A stretch of 64,000 nt of DNA, from the NCBI GenBank assembly GCA_963664245.1, contig OY760934.1:3596001-3660000 (forward strand), given 5' to 3'. Shown in pieces: positions 42,374 to 50,709 of this stretch; position 1 is the first letter of the stretch, and the number at the start of each line of letters is the position of its first letter. The position numbers and the translations under genes were made by a program. The stretch is from GCA-2711565 sp963664245. GTDB lineage: Bacteria; Bacteroidota; Bacteroidia; Bacteroidales; GCA-2711565. Below the pieces are notes generated by a model. That model ran no database searches. It saw only the letters and a program-made list of their open reading frames with translations, and was not told where the DNA came from.

Positions 42374-42402
42374 AAACATATTATGAACAGCTCAATATGT
42401 TT
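42374..42402. promoter_or_regulatory. Inverted repeat ahead of carbamate kinase
   Basis: AAACATATT (42374-42382) and AATATGTTT (42394-42402) form a perfect 9-base inverted repeat with an 11-base spacer, between the divergent DASS and carbamate kinase genes. It is operator-like in shape but does not match the Rex consensus, so the factor is unknown. Confidence 0.4.
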
Positions 42403-42455
42403 GTTGTGTCGTTAAAATTTATAGTTTTGCATCCTCAAACTAATTTGGAGGAAAC

Positions 42456-43400
42456 ATGAGAAAATTAGCTGTTGTCGCATTTGGAGGAAACGCATTATTG
42501 CAGGCCGGTCAAAAAGGGACGATCGACGAGCAGGAAGAAAATGCGTATAAAACAAGTGAAAGGTTAATAAAACTGTTAAAACGCAAATATAATTTGGTTT
42601 TAACCCATGGAAACGGTCCCCAGGTAGGGAATATTTTATTGGCTAATCAGGGTGGGAACCAGATTCATGGTGTTCCTGAGATGCCCTTGGATATTTGTGT
42701 AGCATACTCACAGGGTTTTATTGGTTATGTGATCGAACAACAGCTAAGAAATGTATTGTTGAAAAATGATATGGATCGCGATATTTTAACCATTGTCACT
42801 CAGGTTTTGGTTTCAAAAGACGATCCAGCATTTACAAATCCTACCAAACCCATCGGGCCTTATTATTCTAAGGAAGAAGCCGAAAAATTCATGAAGGATT
42901 CGGGTTCAAAATTTGTAGAAGATAAGGCGCGTGGAGGTTGGCGAAAAGTTGTGGCTTCGCCAAAACCATTGGTAATTTCAAATAAAAAATCCATCGAACG
43001 CATTGCCCGCGAAGGACATATTGTCATTGCTGTTGGTGGCGGCGGTATTCCTGCTTTTTATGTTGAACCTAACAAATTACAGGGAATTGACGCGGTGATT
43101 GATAAGGATCTGGCCTCGGCTTTGTTGGCTTCCCAAATTAATGCCGATAAGCTATTTATTTTAACAGATGTTGCCAAAGTTTGCCTGGATTTTAATACAC
43201 CTCAGCAAAGAACCATTGACCGCATGACTGTTGCTGAAGCTAAACGTTATTTGAAAGAAGGTCATTTTGCCGAAGGTAGCATGGCCCCGAAAATCAGGGC
43301 AGCCATATATTTTGTTGAACACTCGGGAAAAGATACCATCATTACTAAAAGTTCGCAATTGGGCATCGATAATGGGGGAACCCGTATTGTAATGGTTTAG
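42456..43400 (+). CDS. arcC: Carbamate kinase
   Basis: 314-residue enzyme interconverting carbamoyl phosphate + ADP and carbamate + ATP. Motifs are LAVVAFGGNALLQAGQ, VLTHGNGPQVGN and IAVGGGGIPAF, with the Asp/Lys-rich DAVIDKDLASALLA. A clear GGAGG at 42447-42451 precedes the ATG, unusual for this genome. No arginine deiminase or ornithine carbamoyltransferase gene is next to it. Instead it sits beside rex, hypB and hypA, and HypF uses carbamoyl phosphate to make the cyanide ligands of [NiFe] hydrogenase. It could therefore supply, or compete for, that substrate. Confidence 0.94.
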   Translation: MRKLAVVAFGGNALLQAGQKGTIDEQEENAYKTSERLIKLLKRKYNLVLTHGNGPQVGNILLANQGGNQIHGVPEMPLDICVAYSQGFIGYVIEQQLRNVLLKNDMDRDILTIVTQVLVSKDDPAFTNPTKPIGPYYSKEEAEKFMKDSGSKFVEDKARGGWRKVVASPKPLVISNKKSIERIAREGHIVIAVGGGGIPAFYVEPNKLQGIDAVIDKDLASALLASQINADKLFILTDVAKVCLDFNTPQQRTIDRMTVAEAKRYLKEGHFAEGSMAPKIRAAIYFVEHSGKDTIITKSSQLGIDNGGTRIVMV

Positions 43401-43402
43401 GC

Positions 43403-44056
43403 TTATTCCATTTCCCAACCGTGGGTCTTTACAAAAAAAGCTACTTTTTCAAGTGAAGTAATCATATCGTATTCTTCCAAATAAACATGATTTGGAACCT
43501 GTACCGGTTTAGGGGTGTAGTTTAAAATTCCTTTTACGCCTGCATCCACTAATTTTTCAGCTATTTCGGGGGCCGAACCGGCAGGAACGGTTATAATTCC
43601 AATAGAAATATTATCGTTTTTAACCACCTCGACCATATCGTTAATATGGTGGCATTTTACCCCTGAAAAAACGAGGCCAACTTTATCAGGATCGCTGTCA
43701 AAAGCTGCAACAATCGATAATTTGGTTCGTTTTCCGTTAAAATAATTAATCATGGCATGACCTAAATTTCCAATTCCGACTACCGCTACGTTTAGTCCTT
43801 CTTTGGTGTCGATAATATCACCGATTAAATCAACCAATTCTTGTACGTTATATCCTTTTCGTAGCGTACCGGTATAACCAATAAGCATAATATCGCGTCG
43901 AACCTGCACCGGGGTAATGTGTTGAATCCTGGCAATTTCGTGTGAAAAGATGTGGGTTTTGCCTTTGGCTGCACAAATCAATAACGCCCGGCGGTATTGA
44001 CTTAATCGTTCTATGGTTTTGTGTGGTAGGTGTTTCATGTGCTGCTGATTATTCAA
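43403..44056 (-). CDS. rex: Redox-sensing transcriptional repressor Rex, copy 1
   Basis: 217-residue Rex. The N-terminal winged helix (ARIQHITPVQVRRDIMLIG) binds operators related to TTGTTAA-n4-TTAACAA. The Rossmann fold (VAVVGIGNLGHAMINYF) senses NADH/NAD+. The C-terminal helix closes the dimer (EEYDMITSLEKVAFFV). A perfect operator lies 55 bases upstream of its start (44111-44128), so it probably represses itself and perhaps the transcript running in from hypA-hypB. A second Rex gene stands at 57925, so two copies frame the accessory-gene part of the hydrogenase region. Confidence 0.95.
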   Translation of the reverse strand: MNNQQHMKHLPHKTIERLSQYRRALLICAAKGKTHIFSHEIARIQHITPVQVRRDIMLIGYTGTLRKGYNVQELVDLIGDIIDTKEGLNVAVVGIGNLGHAMINYFNGKRTKLSIVAAFDSDPDKVGLVFSGVKCHHINDMVEVVKNDNISIGIITVPAGSAPEIAEKLVDAGVKGILNYTPKPVQVPNHVYLEEYDMITSLEKVAFFVKTHGWEME

Positions 44057-44110
44057 GGATGTGATATCCTAGACAAATTTAAATTTTGGTTTTATAAAAT
44101 CCAAGAAAAA

Positions 44111-44128
44111 TTGTTAATTCTTTAACAA
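44111..44128. promoter_or_regulatory. Rex operator (perfect palindrome)
   Basis: TTGTTAA-TTCT-TTAACAA, an exact match to the known Rex site pattern (TTGTTAAnnnnTTAACAA). It lies between hypB and rex copy 1, upstream of rex, and so fits autoregulation. Confidence 0.8.
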
Positions 44129-44188
44129 ACAGTTTTTTTGCTTGTTTTTTAAAGAATTTTTAAGCCTGAAATACCTCGTTGTTTTTTC

Positions 44189-45058
44189 TTAAGCTATTTG
44201 TTCTTTTAGCCATTGATACCAGTTCTCCATTCCTTCTCCCGATTTTACCGATAGCTCAAAAATCTCCAGATGGTGATTTACTTTTAATGCATATTCTTTA
44301 CATTTTTCAATATCAAAATCCAGATAAGGTAGAAGATCTGTTTTGTTGATGATGCATATGTCGGAAGAGGCAAACATATCCGGGTATTTGATCGGTTTAT
44401 CTTCGCCTTCGGTAGTGCTGATAATAACCACCCTTTTCGATTCTCCCAAATCAAACATTGAAGGGCAAACCAGGTTGCCAACATTTTCAATAATCAGGGT
44501 GCTGTTATCTTTTATTTCAAGTTTTTTAACGGCTTTATTAATCATATCGGCATCAAGATGGCACCCACTGCCTGTGTTTACCTGAACAACCGGGGCTCCG
44601 GCAGCTTCGATACGGTTTGCATCGTTCATGGTTTGTTGGTCGCCTTCAATAATATAAAACGGAATTTCGTTTCCGGTTTCTTTGATGGTTCTTTCCAACA
44701 AGCTGGTTTTACCTGATCCGGGGGAACTAACCAGGTTCAACGCCAAAATATTTTTTGCTTCAAAATACCCACGGTTTCTTTCGGCTAGTAAATTGTTTTT
44801 ATGGAGAACATTAATTTCCAGCTCAATTTCATTTCCATGGCTGTGATCGTGTGAGTGATCGTGATGGTGGTGAGCATGGTTGCTGCCTTCATGCGAGTGA
44901 TCGTGAGTGTGTTCATGATCGTGGCTGTGGCTGTGAGAATGTGTATGGCTGTGTTCGTCACTGCCGTGATGATGAGAATGAGTATGTTGATGTTCGTGGA
45001 CTTCGCCCGGTTTATTAATTCTAACCGAATCTTCTCCACATCCGCAAGTTCCGCACAT
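44189..45058 (-). CDS. hypB: Hydrogenase nickel-insertion GTPase HypB with long His-rich segment
   Basis: 289-residue GTPase that loads nickel onto hydrogenase with HypA. The N-terminal CGTCGC is the high-affinity metal site. Residues 20-85 form an extreme His/Ser/Asp/Glu-rich stretch (for example HSHTHSHSHSHDHEHTH), a nickel store. The G1 loop is SSPGSGKTSLLER, G3-type is EGDQQTMND, and the G4 motif is INKTDLLPY. It starts 22 bases after hypA. The His-rich region is repetitive at DNA level because His codons are runs of CAT/CAC, not because of a mobile repeat. Confidence 0.96.
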   Translation of the reverse strand: MCGTCGCGEDSVRINKPGEVHEHQHTHSHHHGSDEHSHTHSHSHSHDHEHTHDHSHEGSNHAHHHHDHSHDHSHGNEIELEINVLHKNNLLAERNRGYFEAKNILALNLVSSPGSGKTSLLERTIKETGNEIPFYIIEGDQQTMNDANRIEAAGAPVVQVNTGSGCHLDADMINKAVKKLEIKDNSTLIIENVGNLVCPSMFDLGESKRVVIISTTEGEDKPIKYPDMFASSDICIINKTDLLPYLDFDIEKCKEYALKVNHHLEIFELSVKSGEGMENWYQWLKEQIA

Positions 45059-45080
45059 AATATTTTGTTTTAAGAGGGAA

Positions 45081-45422
45081 TTATCCCAGTTTAATTTTTA
45101 TTATTTTTAAATCTTTGCCTTTACTGATATCTGTTTCAAAACTACCACATTTTGGGCAAACTGCAAAAAAATCATCCACTTCAAAAATATTTTCGCACTT
45201 ACTGCATTTTGCTTCGGCTTGTAATTCGTGATAACGAACCTTAGCCTTTTCCAAAAGGCTGTTTTTTACGGCTTCTTCCATGGCAAATTCCAGGGCTTCT
45301 AAGATGATTCCAGACATACTTCCAATTTCCAGCTCAATTTCTGTTACAAATTTGCCCCCTGATTTTTTGACTTCATCGGTTACTAAATCTACAATATTGA
45401 CCGCGATTGAAAGTTCGTGCAT
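45081..45422 (-). CDS. hypA: Hydrogenase nickel chaperone HypA
   Basis: 113 residues. The N-terminal MHELSIAVNIVD supplies the nickel ligands (Met1, His2). A zinc ribbon with two CxxC pairs (CSKCENIFEVDDFFAVCPKC) follows. Paired with HypB directly downstream. The two genes are separate from hypCDEF, which lie 7 kb away. Confidence 0.96.
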   Translation of the reverse strand: MHELSIAVNIVDLVTDEVKKSGGKFVTEIELEIGSMSGIILEALEFAMEEAVKNSLLEKAKVRYHELQAEAKCSKCENIFEVDDFFAVCPKCGSFETDISKGKDLKIIKIKLG

Positions 45423-45574
45423 GATTAATATTTTAAAAGAAATGCAAAATTAATGATTTTTTCCATTGCTAAATTTTTAACGATAAATTACACTTTTTAA
45501 AATATAGAGAAAAATATATATGTTCTTTACATTGCCTTGTAAATTTTGTATCTTAGCTCATGGGCTGACTTTGT

Positions 45575-45606
45575 GAGGAGGGTGTTACTAACCAAATAAA
45601 GGAGGG
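45575..45606 (+). promoter_or_regulatory. Two unusually strong Shine-Dalgarno-like sites before the zinc-ribbon gene
   Basis: GAGGAGGG (45575-45582) and AAAGGAGGG (45598-45606) precede the ATG at 45611. The second is at ideal spacing. Most genes here lack such sites, so this gene may be highly translated. A possible -7 element TATCTTAG lies at 45549-45556. Confidence 0.5.
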
Positions 45607-45610
45607 TTTT

Positions 45611-46024
45611 ATGTCAAAAAAAGTTTCGTTAAACGTCAAGTGTACCCATTGTGGTACCAGCCTGATGGATTATAAAAATTTATTACACGAAAAACCCAGT
45701 ATCTTGCTTGATGTTGTTAATGTAAATGGAGATAAGGGAAAACTACGGTTGTGTTCTACTTACGGCTGTTACGATAAGCAATCGGATGTTGAATTGCCTG
45801 AAGGTACAAGGGTCGGGGTGCTGTGTCCTCATTGTGGAAAAAAGTTAAATACAGATGTTCCCTGCCGAACCTGTAATGGAAATGAGGCCTATATGATTAA
45901 GTTTAATATTGAAATTGGCGGTGTCGTTAGTATTTGTGACCGTGTAGGCTGTACCAATCATTATGTAATGTTTGAAGACTTAACGGATACACTCCGGAAA
46001 TTCCATCGGGAATACGGTGTTTGA
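45611..46024 (+). CDS. Zinc-ribbon protein of unknown function
   Basis: 137 residues with four Cys pairs: KCTHCG, RLCSTYGCYD, LCPHCGKKLNTDVPCRTC and SICDRVGCTNHY. These suggest two zinc ribbons that bind metal or nucleic acid; no catalytic motif. It is divergent from hypA, starts with a strong ribosome site and ends in a perfect terminator, so it is a short, well-expressed monocistronic gene. Its place between hypA and a phytase hints at a redox or metal-related role, which is inference. No family name recognised. Confidence 0.75.
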   Translation: MSKKVSLNVKCTHCGTSLMDYKNLLHEKPSILLDVVNVNGDKGKLRLCSTYGCYDKQSDVELPEGTRVGVLCPHCGKKLNTDVPCRTCNGNEAYMIKFNIEIGGVVSICDRVGCTNHYVMFEDLTDTLRKFHREYGV

Positions 46025-46078
46025 AAAATGTTTAGTGATTCAGTATTTTCCGCGATATGCTGAATTTTAATTTTGCAG

Positions 46079-46108
46079 CCCGTAACACTTGTGTTACGGG
46101 TGTTTTTT
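46079..46108 (+). terminator. Rho-independent terminator of the zinc-ribbon gene
   Basis: Perfect 10-base stem CCCGTAACAC/GTGTTACGGG with a 2-base loop, followed by TGTTTTTT. It touches the stop codon of the convergent phytase gene. Confidence 0.9.
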
Positions 46109-47231
46109 ATAGTAAGTCTGCAATATCTTTCCATGAAATGTATTTGAAATTTTGGCTTGCAATGCTATCTCGATCATAATTAAATCCATCTTGTACAACC
46201 AATATTCCTTTTGGGTATTTGCTATTAACCGGAAAACTGCTGACTTCTATACCGTCGGTTTCTTCCACACCATCAATATGTCCGTTTTCAATAATAAAAC
46301 TTCCAATATATTTGTCATTATTTTTTAAATCGAAAACGGCGTAACTGAAATTTCCCTGGATAGATGCAATTAAATATTCTTTATGGGCGGAATGGTATAT
46401 GGCGAGACCTTCAATGTCGTAACTGATAAACTCGTTATTTGTTTTAGTGCTTTCTTTAATAAGGCTTAGTTTGCTTGAACCATTTGGTGCAGCACTGGCT
46501 TTATAAATTCCTTCTTCTTCCACAGCAACATAAAGTTTTCCGCTAAAATCATTTACCACCATTCCTTCCGCTTGACTGTTAACTTTTAGGCTTCGGCAAT
46601 ATTTATAAAAAATGCGTTGGTTATTGCTGGTAATTTTATATTGCTCAATAAGGCCGTTGTTCCCGTTTACGAACACATAAAAGTTTTCATTTGCATCGGT
46701 GTGCATACACAACCCATATACTCCATCAACATTGCTTTTAATATTCATAATAGTGTCGGAAATTTGCAAGGTGTTCGGATTCAGTAAAAATAAACTAATG
46801 CTGTTGTTGCTTCGGTTCGAAGCGGCAATTAAAACCTGCGAGGTGTTGTTAAAATAGAAACCTTCCCTCAGATCGATATTGTTTAATAATCCCGCGTCAA
46901 TGAATTGCAGAACATCCCCGTTCAGGTTGTAGGCATAAAGACCGGCTTTTTTATCGGTTCCTAGGATGATGCTTCTTTCGGGATCAAATTTGTTGATCCA
47001 TATGGCCGGATCATCTGCAGCATCTTCCCCGGCAGGTGTTTTTACTGCTTCTGTTTCGGTAATGGCTTTTACTTTTTTCGATATTTTAGATTGAAGTTGA
47101 ACCGCCAAAGCCATTTTTGATGAATCTTCACGGGCTTCGGTGTTCTTTTTTTGAGGTGGTTGGTTGTTATTACAAGCAATAATAACGATAAACAAAGTAA
47201 TAGCTAAGACAAAAATTGGTCTTATTTTCAT
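46107..47231 (-). CDS. Beta-propeller phytase lipoprotein
   Basis: 374-residue secreted Ca2+-dependent phytase (3-phytase) that releases phosphate from inositol hexakisphosphate. The N-terminal lipobox (LFIVIIACNN, Cys20) anchors it outside. The propeller carries the family blocks DDPAIWINKFDPERSIILGTD, GLYAYNLNGDVLQ, DGVYGLCMH, AEGMVVNDFSGKLYVAVEEEG and DIEGLAIYHS, with acidic Ca2+ and phosphate ligands. It is a stand-alone gene next to a two-component system, which might respond to phosphate, though nothing in the sensor shows this. Confidence 0.92.
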   Translation of the reverse strand: MKIRPIFVLAITLFIVIIACNNNQPPQKKNTEAREDSSKMALAVQLQSKISKKVKAITETEAVKTPAGEDAADDPAIWINKFDPERSIILGTDKKAGLYAYNLNGDVLQFIDAGLLNNIDLREGFYFNNTSQVLIAASNRSNNSISLFLLNPNTLQISDTIMNIKSNVDGVYGLCMHTDANENFYVFVNGNNGLIEQYKITSNNQRIFYKYCRSLKVNSQAEGMVVNDFSGKLYVAVEEEGIYKASAAPNGSSKLSLIKESTKTNNEFISYDIEGLAIYHSAHKEYLIASIQGNFSYAVFDLKNNDKYIGSFIIENGHIDGVEETDGIEVSSFPVNSKYPKGILVVQDGFNYDRDSIASQNFKYISWKDIADLL

Positions 47232-47330
47232 AGTATATGTTTAGGTTAATTTTTGTTCACGAACAATTGCAGGGGTGAAAATACTAAAATTTCTTCAAAA
47301 GAAAGAGTCTAAAGAAAAGGTAACAGGTTC

Positions 47331-48650
47331 TTAAAATGAAATTACGAACTGCGAGCCTTTGCCAATTTCAGATTCAATCGTGACTTTTGCCTTATGGTAT
47401 TCGCAGATTTTTTTTGCCAGGGCGAGCCCAAGCCCAAAATTATTTTCTCCATCCTGGAACTTTTTGTAGCGGTTAAAAATATGGGGGAGGTGTTCTTTAG
47501 CAATTCCTTTTCCTGAGTCAGAAATGTAAACCTCAAAGCTGTTTGTGTGGCATTTGGTTTCAATTTTGATAAAGCCTTTTGTTGTATATTTTAAAGCATT
47601 GTTCAGAATGTTGAAAAACATAATGTGTAAGAGCTCTGCATTGCCAGTCACCTGTTTCTCTTTTTTGCATAAATCTACAATCACTTCAATCCCTTTAATT
47701 TCGGCACGATCCTTAATTTCCTGGATGGCTCCCCCCAATACTTCGTGAATATTTACCTGCTCGTTTTTAATGTATTCTTCATTCTCAATTCTTGACATTA
47801 AAAGTAAGCTGCGAACCATTTTTGTTAACCTTATCAGGCTCGATTTTATTTCAAAAATCTTTGAAATATCCTCGTCGTTTAAGGATGATTCGGAAGTCAT
47901 GTTGTCGAGTTTTGAGCGGATGATGCTGATGGGGGTCAAGAGTTCATGCGAGATGTTCCCGATGTATTCGCGTTCGTTGTTAAAAGCGGTTTCAATTCTT
48001 TTCATCAGGGTGTGAATGCTTTCTTCGAGATAAATAAAATCGGAAGTGCTGGTGTTTACTTCGGTGTATTCGAAAGAAGATGGATGCCGGGTAGCTTTGA
48101 GTTTTTGAATGATTTTCCCGAAAGGCCGCAATAATATTTGTGTCAGTACCAGGTCGAGGACAATGCTGATGGATAGTAAAATGAGCAAAAAATAGAAAGC
48201 GTAGTTTTTTAATTCTTTCTCGAAATTGATGATGGTTGCAATGCTTTTTCCAATCTCAATTAAATAATAATCTTCGCCGTATTGCAGGTTTGCACTAATA
48301 ACCCGGTAATCAATTTCCTGTTCTTCGATGATGCGGACTACATTGCCAATGCTTTCAAATAAAACGGTATCGGTGCTCGGTTCAATCGAAATAAACTCTT
48401 CTTTCAGGATATTATAACTTCCGTAAGATTGGTTGTTGTTTTCTGTGTCCACAAAAATTTCGATGCCATGCTCTTCAATCAAAAGGTAAATTTGATCCAG
48501 TTTGTCGAATAATTCCTGGTCGGTATTATTAATTGAAATATCGCGAACCAGTTTGGGGACAATAAAAATGGCAATGAGAATAATTAACACCTTGGTAAAA
48601 GTGTTGATGATAAGCAGTTTTGTTTTTAATTTTAGTTTCAGTATCCGCAT
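47331..48650 (-). CDS. Sensor histidine kinase
   Basis: 439 residues. The two membrane helices (about 10-30 and 150-172) enclose a ~115-residue periplasmic sensor domain. A HAMP-like segment and HisKA phosphoacceptor helix follow (NISHELLTPISIIRSKLDN). The HATPase_c domain has the N box HIMFFNILNNALKYT and G boxes VYISDSGKGIAKEHLP and FGLGLALAKKIC. Its start overlaps the response-regulator stop by one base, so both are made together. The signal is unknown; an envelope cue is likely given the barrel and lipoprotein genes upstream. Confidence 0.93.
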   Translation of the reverse strand: MRILKLKLKTKLLIINTFTKVLIILIAIFIVPKLVRDISINNTDQELFDKLDQIYLLIEEHGIEIFVDTENNNQSYGSYNILKEEFISIEPSTDTVLFESIGNVVRIIEEQEIDYRVISANLQYGEDYYLIEIGKSIATIINFEKELKNYAFYFLLILLSISIVLDLVLTQILLRPFGKIIQKLKATRHPSSFEYTEVNTSTSDFIYLEESIHTLMKRIETAFNNEREYIGNISHELLTPISIIRSKLDNMTSESSLNDEDISKIFEIKSSLIRLTKMVRSLLLMSRIENEEYIKNEQVNIHEVLGGAIQEIKDRAEIKGIEVIVDLCKKEKQVTGNAELLHIMFFNILNNALKYTTKGFIKIETKCHTNSFEVYISDSGKGIAKEHLPHIFNRYKKFQDGENNFGLGLALAKKICEYHKAKVTIESEIGKGSQFVISF

Positions 48651-49327
48651 TATGCCAATTCAAATTTATACCCGATCCCTCTAACGGTTTTTATCCAGTT
48701 ATGGTCTTCAAAATTTGCCAGTTTTTTTCGAATATTTTTGATGTGTACATCAATGTAGTTCGAATCAAAATCGTCTTCAAAAAAGTCGCCCCAAATGTGC
48801 TCGGTTAGTTGCAGGCGATCCATTACGCGATTTTTATTCAGTATCATATAGCTTAATAAATCGTATTCTTTTTTGGTAAGATCTACCGGATTGTTTTGGT
48901 GTACAATGGCTCGTTTGTTAAGATCGATGGTGAACCCGCCAAATTGAATCTGTGACGATTTTTGCCCGAATTTTCTCCGGGTAATGGCCTGCAAACGAGA
49001 GTGGAGTTCTAACAGCGCAAAAGGCTTGGGCAGGTAATCGTCGGCTCCCATTTCAAATCCTTTTAGTTTATCGTTGAGTTCGCCGCGGGCCGTAATTATA
49101 ATAAAATATGCTTCGGCATTGTATTCTTTTGCTTCTTTGATTAAATCGAGCCCGTTATAATCGGGAAGACCAATATCGAGCAAAACAAAATCGTAGGTGT
49201 TTATGGCTAAATACTCTGAGGCTTTTGTGCCGTTAAAGGCCATATCGCAATGGTAATGCTCTTTGGTTAAAAAGGTCTCAATTTCCCGAGCCAAACTGCG
49301 TTCATCTTCAACAATTAAAACTTTCAT
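48650..49327 (-). CDS. OmpR-family response regulator
   Basis: 225 residues. The receiver domain has the acidic pocket (VEDE), phospho-acceptor Asp51 (VLLDIGLP) and Lys in DDYLPKPF. A C-terminal winged helix of the OmpR/PhoB type follows (KEYDLLSYMILNKNRVMDR, IDVHIKNIRKKL, VRGIGYKF). It is coupled to the kinase gene and starts three bases after an outer-membrane barrel gene, so the barrel protein may be either its target or its sensor partner. Confidence 0.95.
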   Translation of the reverse strand: MKVLIVEDERSLAREIETFLTKEHYHCDMAFNGTKASEYLAINTYDFVLLDIGLPDYNGLDLIKEAKEYNAEAYFIIITARGELNDKLKGFEMGADDYLPKPFALLELHSRLQAITRRKFGQKSSQIQFGGFTIDLNKRAIVHQNNPVDLTKKEYDLLSYMILNKNRVMDRLQLTEHIWGDFFEDDFDSNYIDVHIKNIRKKLANFEDHNWIKTVRGIGYKFELA

Positions 49328-49329
49328 TG

Positions 49330-50190
49330 TTAAAAAATATTGGGGCTATATGTTAATGAAATAAAGAAACCGCTTTGGTTGGTCCATCCTAAATCTTTTA
49401 GTTGTGTGGATGGGATGATGTAGGACCATGCAAGTGAAAACGAAAATTCGCCGACTGAATATATAAGAGGGGCTATAATCCCTGAACTTTGATAGATGAA
49501 TTTACTTGTGGTGTTTTCGATAACTTCCGGGCGAAGATTAAATACCCTGCCTTTGTATCTTATTTGCCGGGGAATAATATCGTAATAAATAAAATCATTG
49601 CTTCCAAACGAAGTTAAAATTGTGGGCGAGAAAGAAATGTTGTCGTTTTTTGTGAGAAGATGATCGCTTTCCAAATTAAATCCTAGGCTTAAATCCAGGA
49701 AGTAATTGTTGCTGCTTCCCCAGTATATCGAATTATCGACGTAAAAATTTATAAAGTCAAAATCCAGGCCGGTTGAAAGCGTGAGAGCGTGGTTGTAGTC
49801 AATGCCCGAATAAAGGGTGTCGCCTTTAAACTGGTGCCATTTATACGAGAGATCAACATCAAAATAGTTGCCAAAATATTTCTGGTAACCCAGAGAAATA
49901 TCTGTTTCATAAGTGGTTTCAGGGGCATCAATGTAGTTGGCGTAAGAGAAAGACGTCCAGAAGCCGTTTTTTGCAAAAAAATAGATGTCGCCCGTTATGG
50001 TCGGCATTTTAATGTCTGAATAGTTTTTGTTTGTTGTGTTGTCCGTGCTGTAGCTCACACTAAACATTAAAAAATGAGTTCCTTCTTCCGTTGCAACGGA
50101 GTCGTTTTCATTTGTAGTTAATTGGTTGTTGGCAACTAATGCAACTGAAAGTGTGAAAAACGATAGCAATAAAACCGGTTTTTTTAGCAT
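49330..50190 (-). CDS. Predicted outer-membrane beta-barrel protein
   Basis: 286 residues with a Sec signal (MLKKPVLLLSFFTLSVALVA). The remainder is a run of alternating polar/aromatic strands (GFWTSFSYANYID, YFDVDLSYKWHQF, SGFFISLTYSPNIF) ending in an aromatic residue, the barrel-insertion signal. About 10-12 strands. No family named. It is cotranscribed with the two-component genes and likely regulated by or acting with them. Confidence 0.75.
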   Translation of the reverse strand: MLKKPVLLLSFFTLSVALVANNQLTTNENDSVATEEGTHFLMFSVSYSTDNTTNKNYSDIKMPTITGDIYFFAKNGFWTSFSYANYIDAPETTYETDISLGYQKYFGNYFDVDLSYKWHQFKGDTLYSGIDYNHALTLSTGLDFDFINFYVDNSIYWGSSNNYFLDLSLGFNLESDHLLTKNDNISFSPTILTSFGSNDFIYYDIIPRQIRYKGRVFNLRPEVIENTTSKFIYQSSGIIAPLIYSVGEFSFSLAWSYIIPSTQLKDLGWTNQSGFFISLTYSPNIF

Positions 50191-50208
50191 TCGTAAAGTT
50201 TGTAATTG

Positions 50209-50553
50209 TTATTTCCTGCGAGCTTTTGTGGCTCTTTTCCTGATAGCGGTTTTTACTTGTTTCTTTTTTATAAGTTGTTTTTGTTTCGATAATATTTTTT
50301 TCCTGTTATTGGCTTGAGGAACCTTTTTGATCTTTTTTTGATTTGAATTATCGGCTTGTTTTGTCTTATCATTTTGCCCCTTTTTTTTCGGATCAGTTTG
50401 TTTTGTTTTATCTTTTTGATCCTGTTTCTTTTGATCTGCTTGTTTGTTTTCCTCTTTTTTGGGCGGAGGCGTTGTTTTTTTGTCATCCTGTCCCCAAGCA
50501 ATATTGACAAAAAGAACCAATAAGAATATGCCGATTATTTTTTTGAGTGTCAT
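50209..50553 (-). CDS. Exported Lys/Gln-rich basic protein
   Basis: 114 residues: a signal peptide (MTLKKIIGIFLLVLFVNIAWG) followed by an extremely Lys/Gln/Asp-rich low-complexity region (for example KKGQNDKTKQADNSNQKK), with no hydrophobic core. It is likely a disordered periplasmic or secreted protein. It lies directly upstream of the barrel gene on the same strand. It could be a polyanion-binding or structural protein. Function unknown. Confidence 0.6.
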   Translation of the reverse strand: MTLKKIIGIFLLVLFVNIAWGQDDKKTTPPPKKEENKQADQKKQDQKDKTKQTDPKKKGQNDKTKQADNSNQKKIKKVPQANNRKKILSKQKQLIKKKQVKTAIRKRATKARRK

Positions 50554-50709
50554 TATTTCTTAAATTGATTTTAAATATACAATTTTTTTGTTGAGAACTT
50601 TCACCCCAGTTTGATGAACCGGGATGAAAGCTGGTTAATTTTCTGCTGAATTAAATTTCTGCGAAAAAATAACCTTTGTTTTTACCCTATAAAAACAAAC
50701 CTCATGTGT

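Noticed and set aside
44810..45010. Tandem DNA repeat or CRISPR-like array
   Set aside because: The repetition comes from His/Asp/Ser codons of the HypB metal-storage segment. There are no spacers and the frame is intact.
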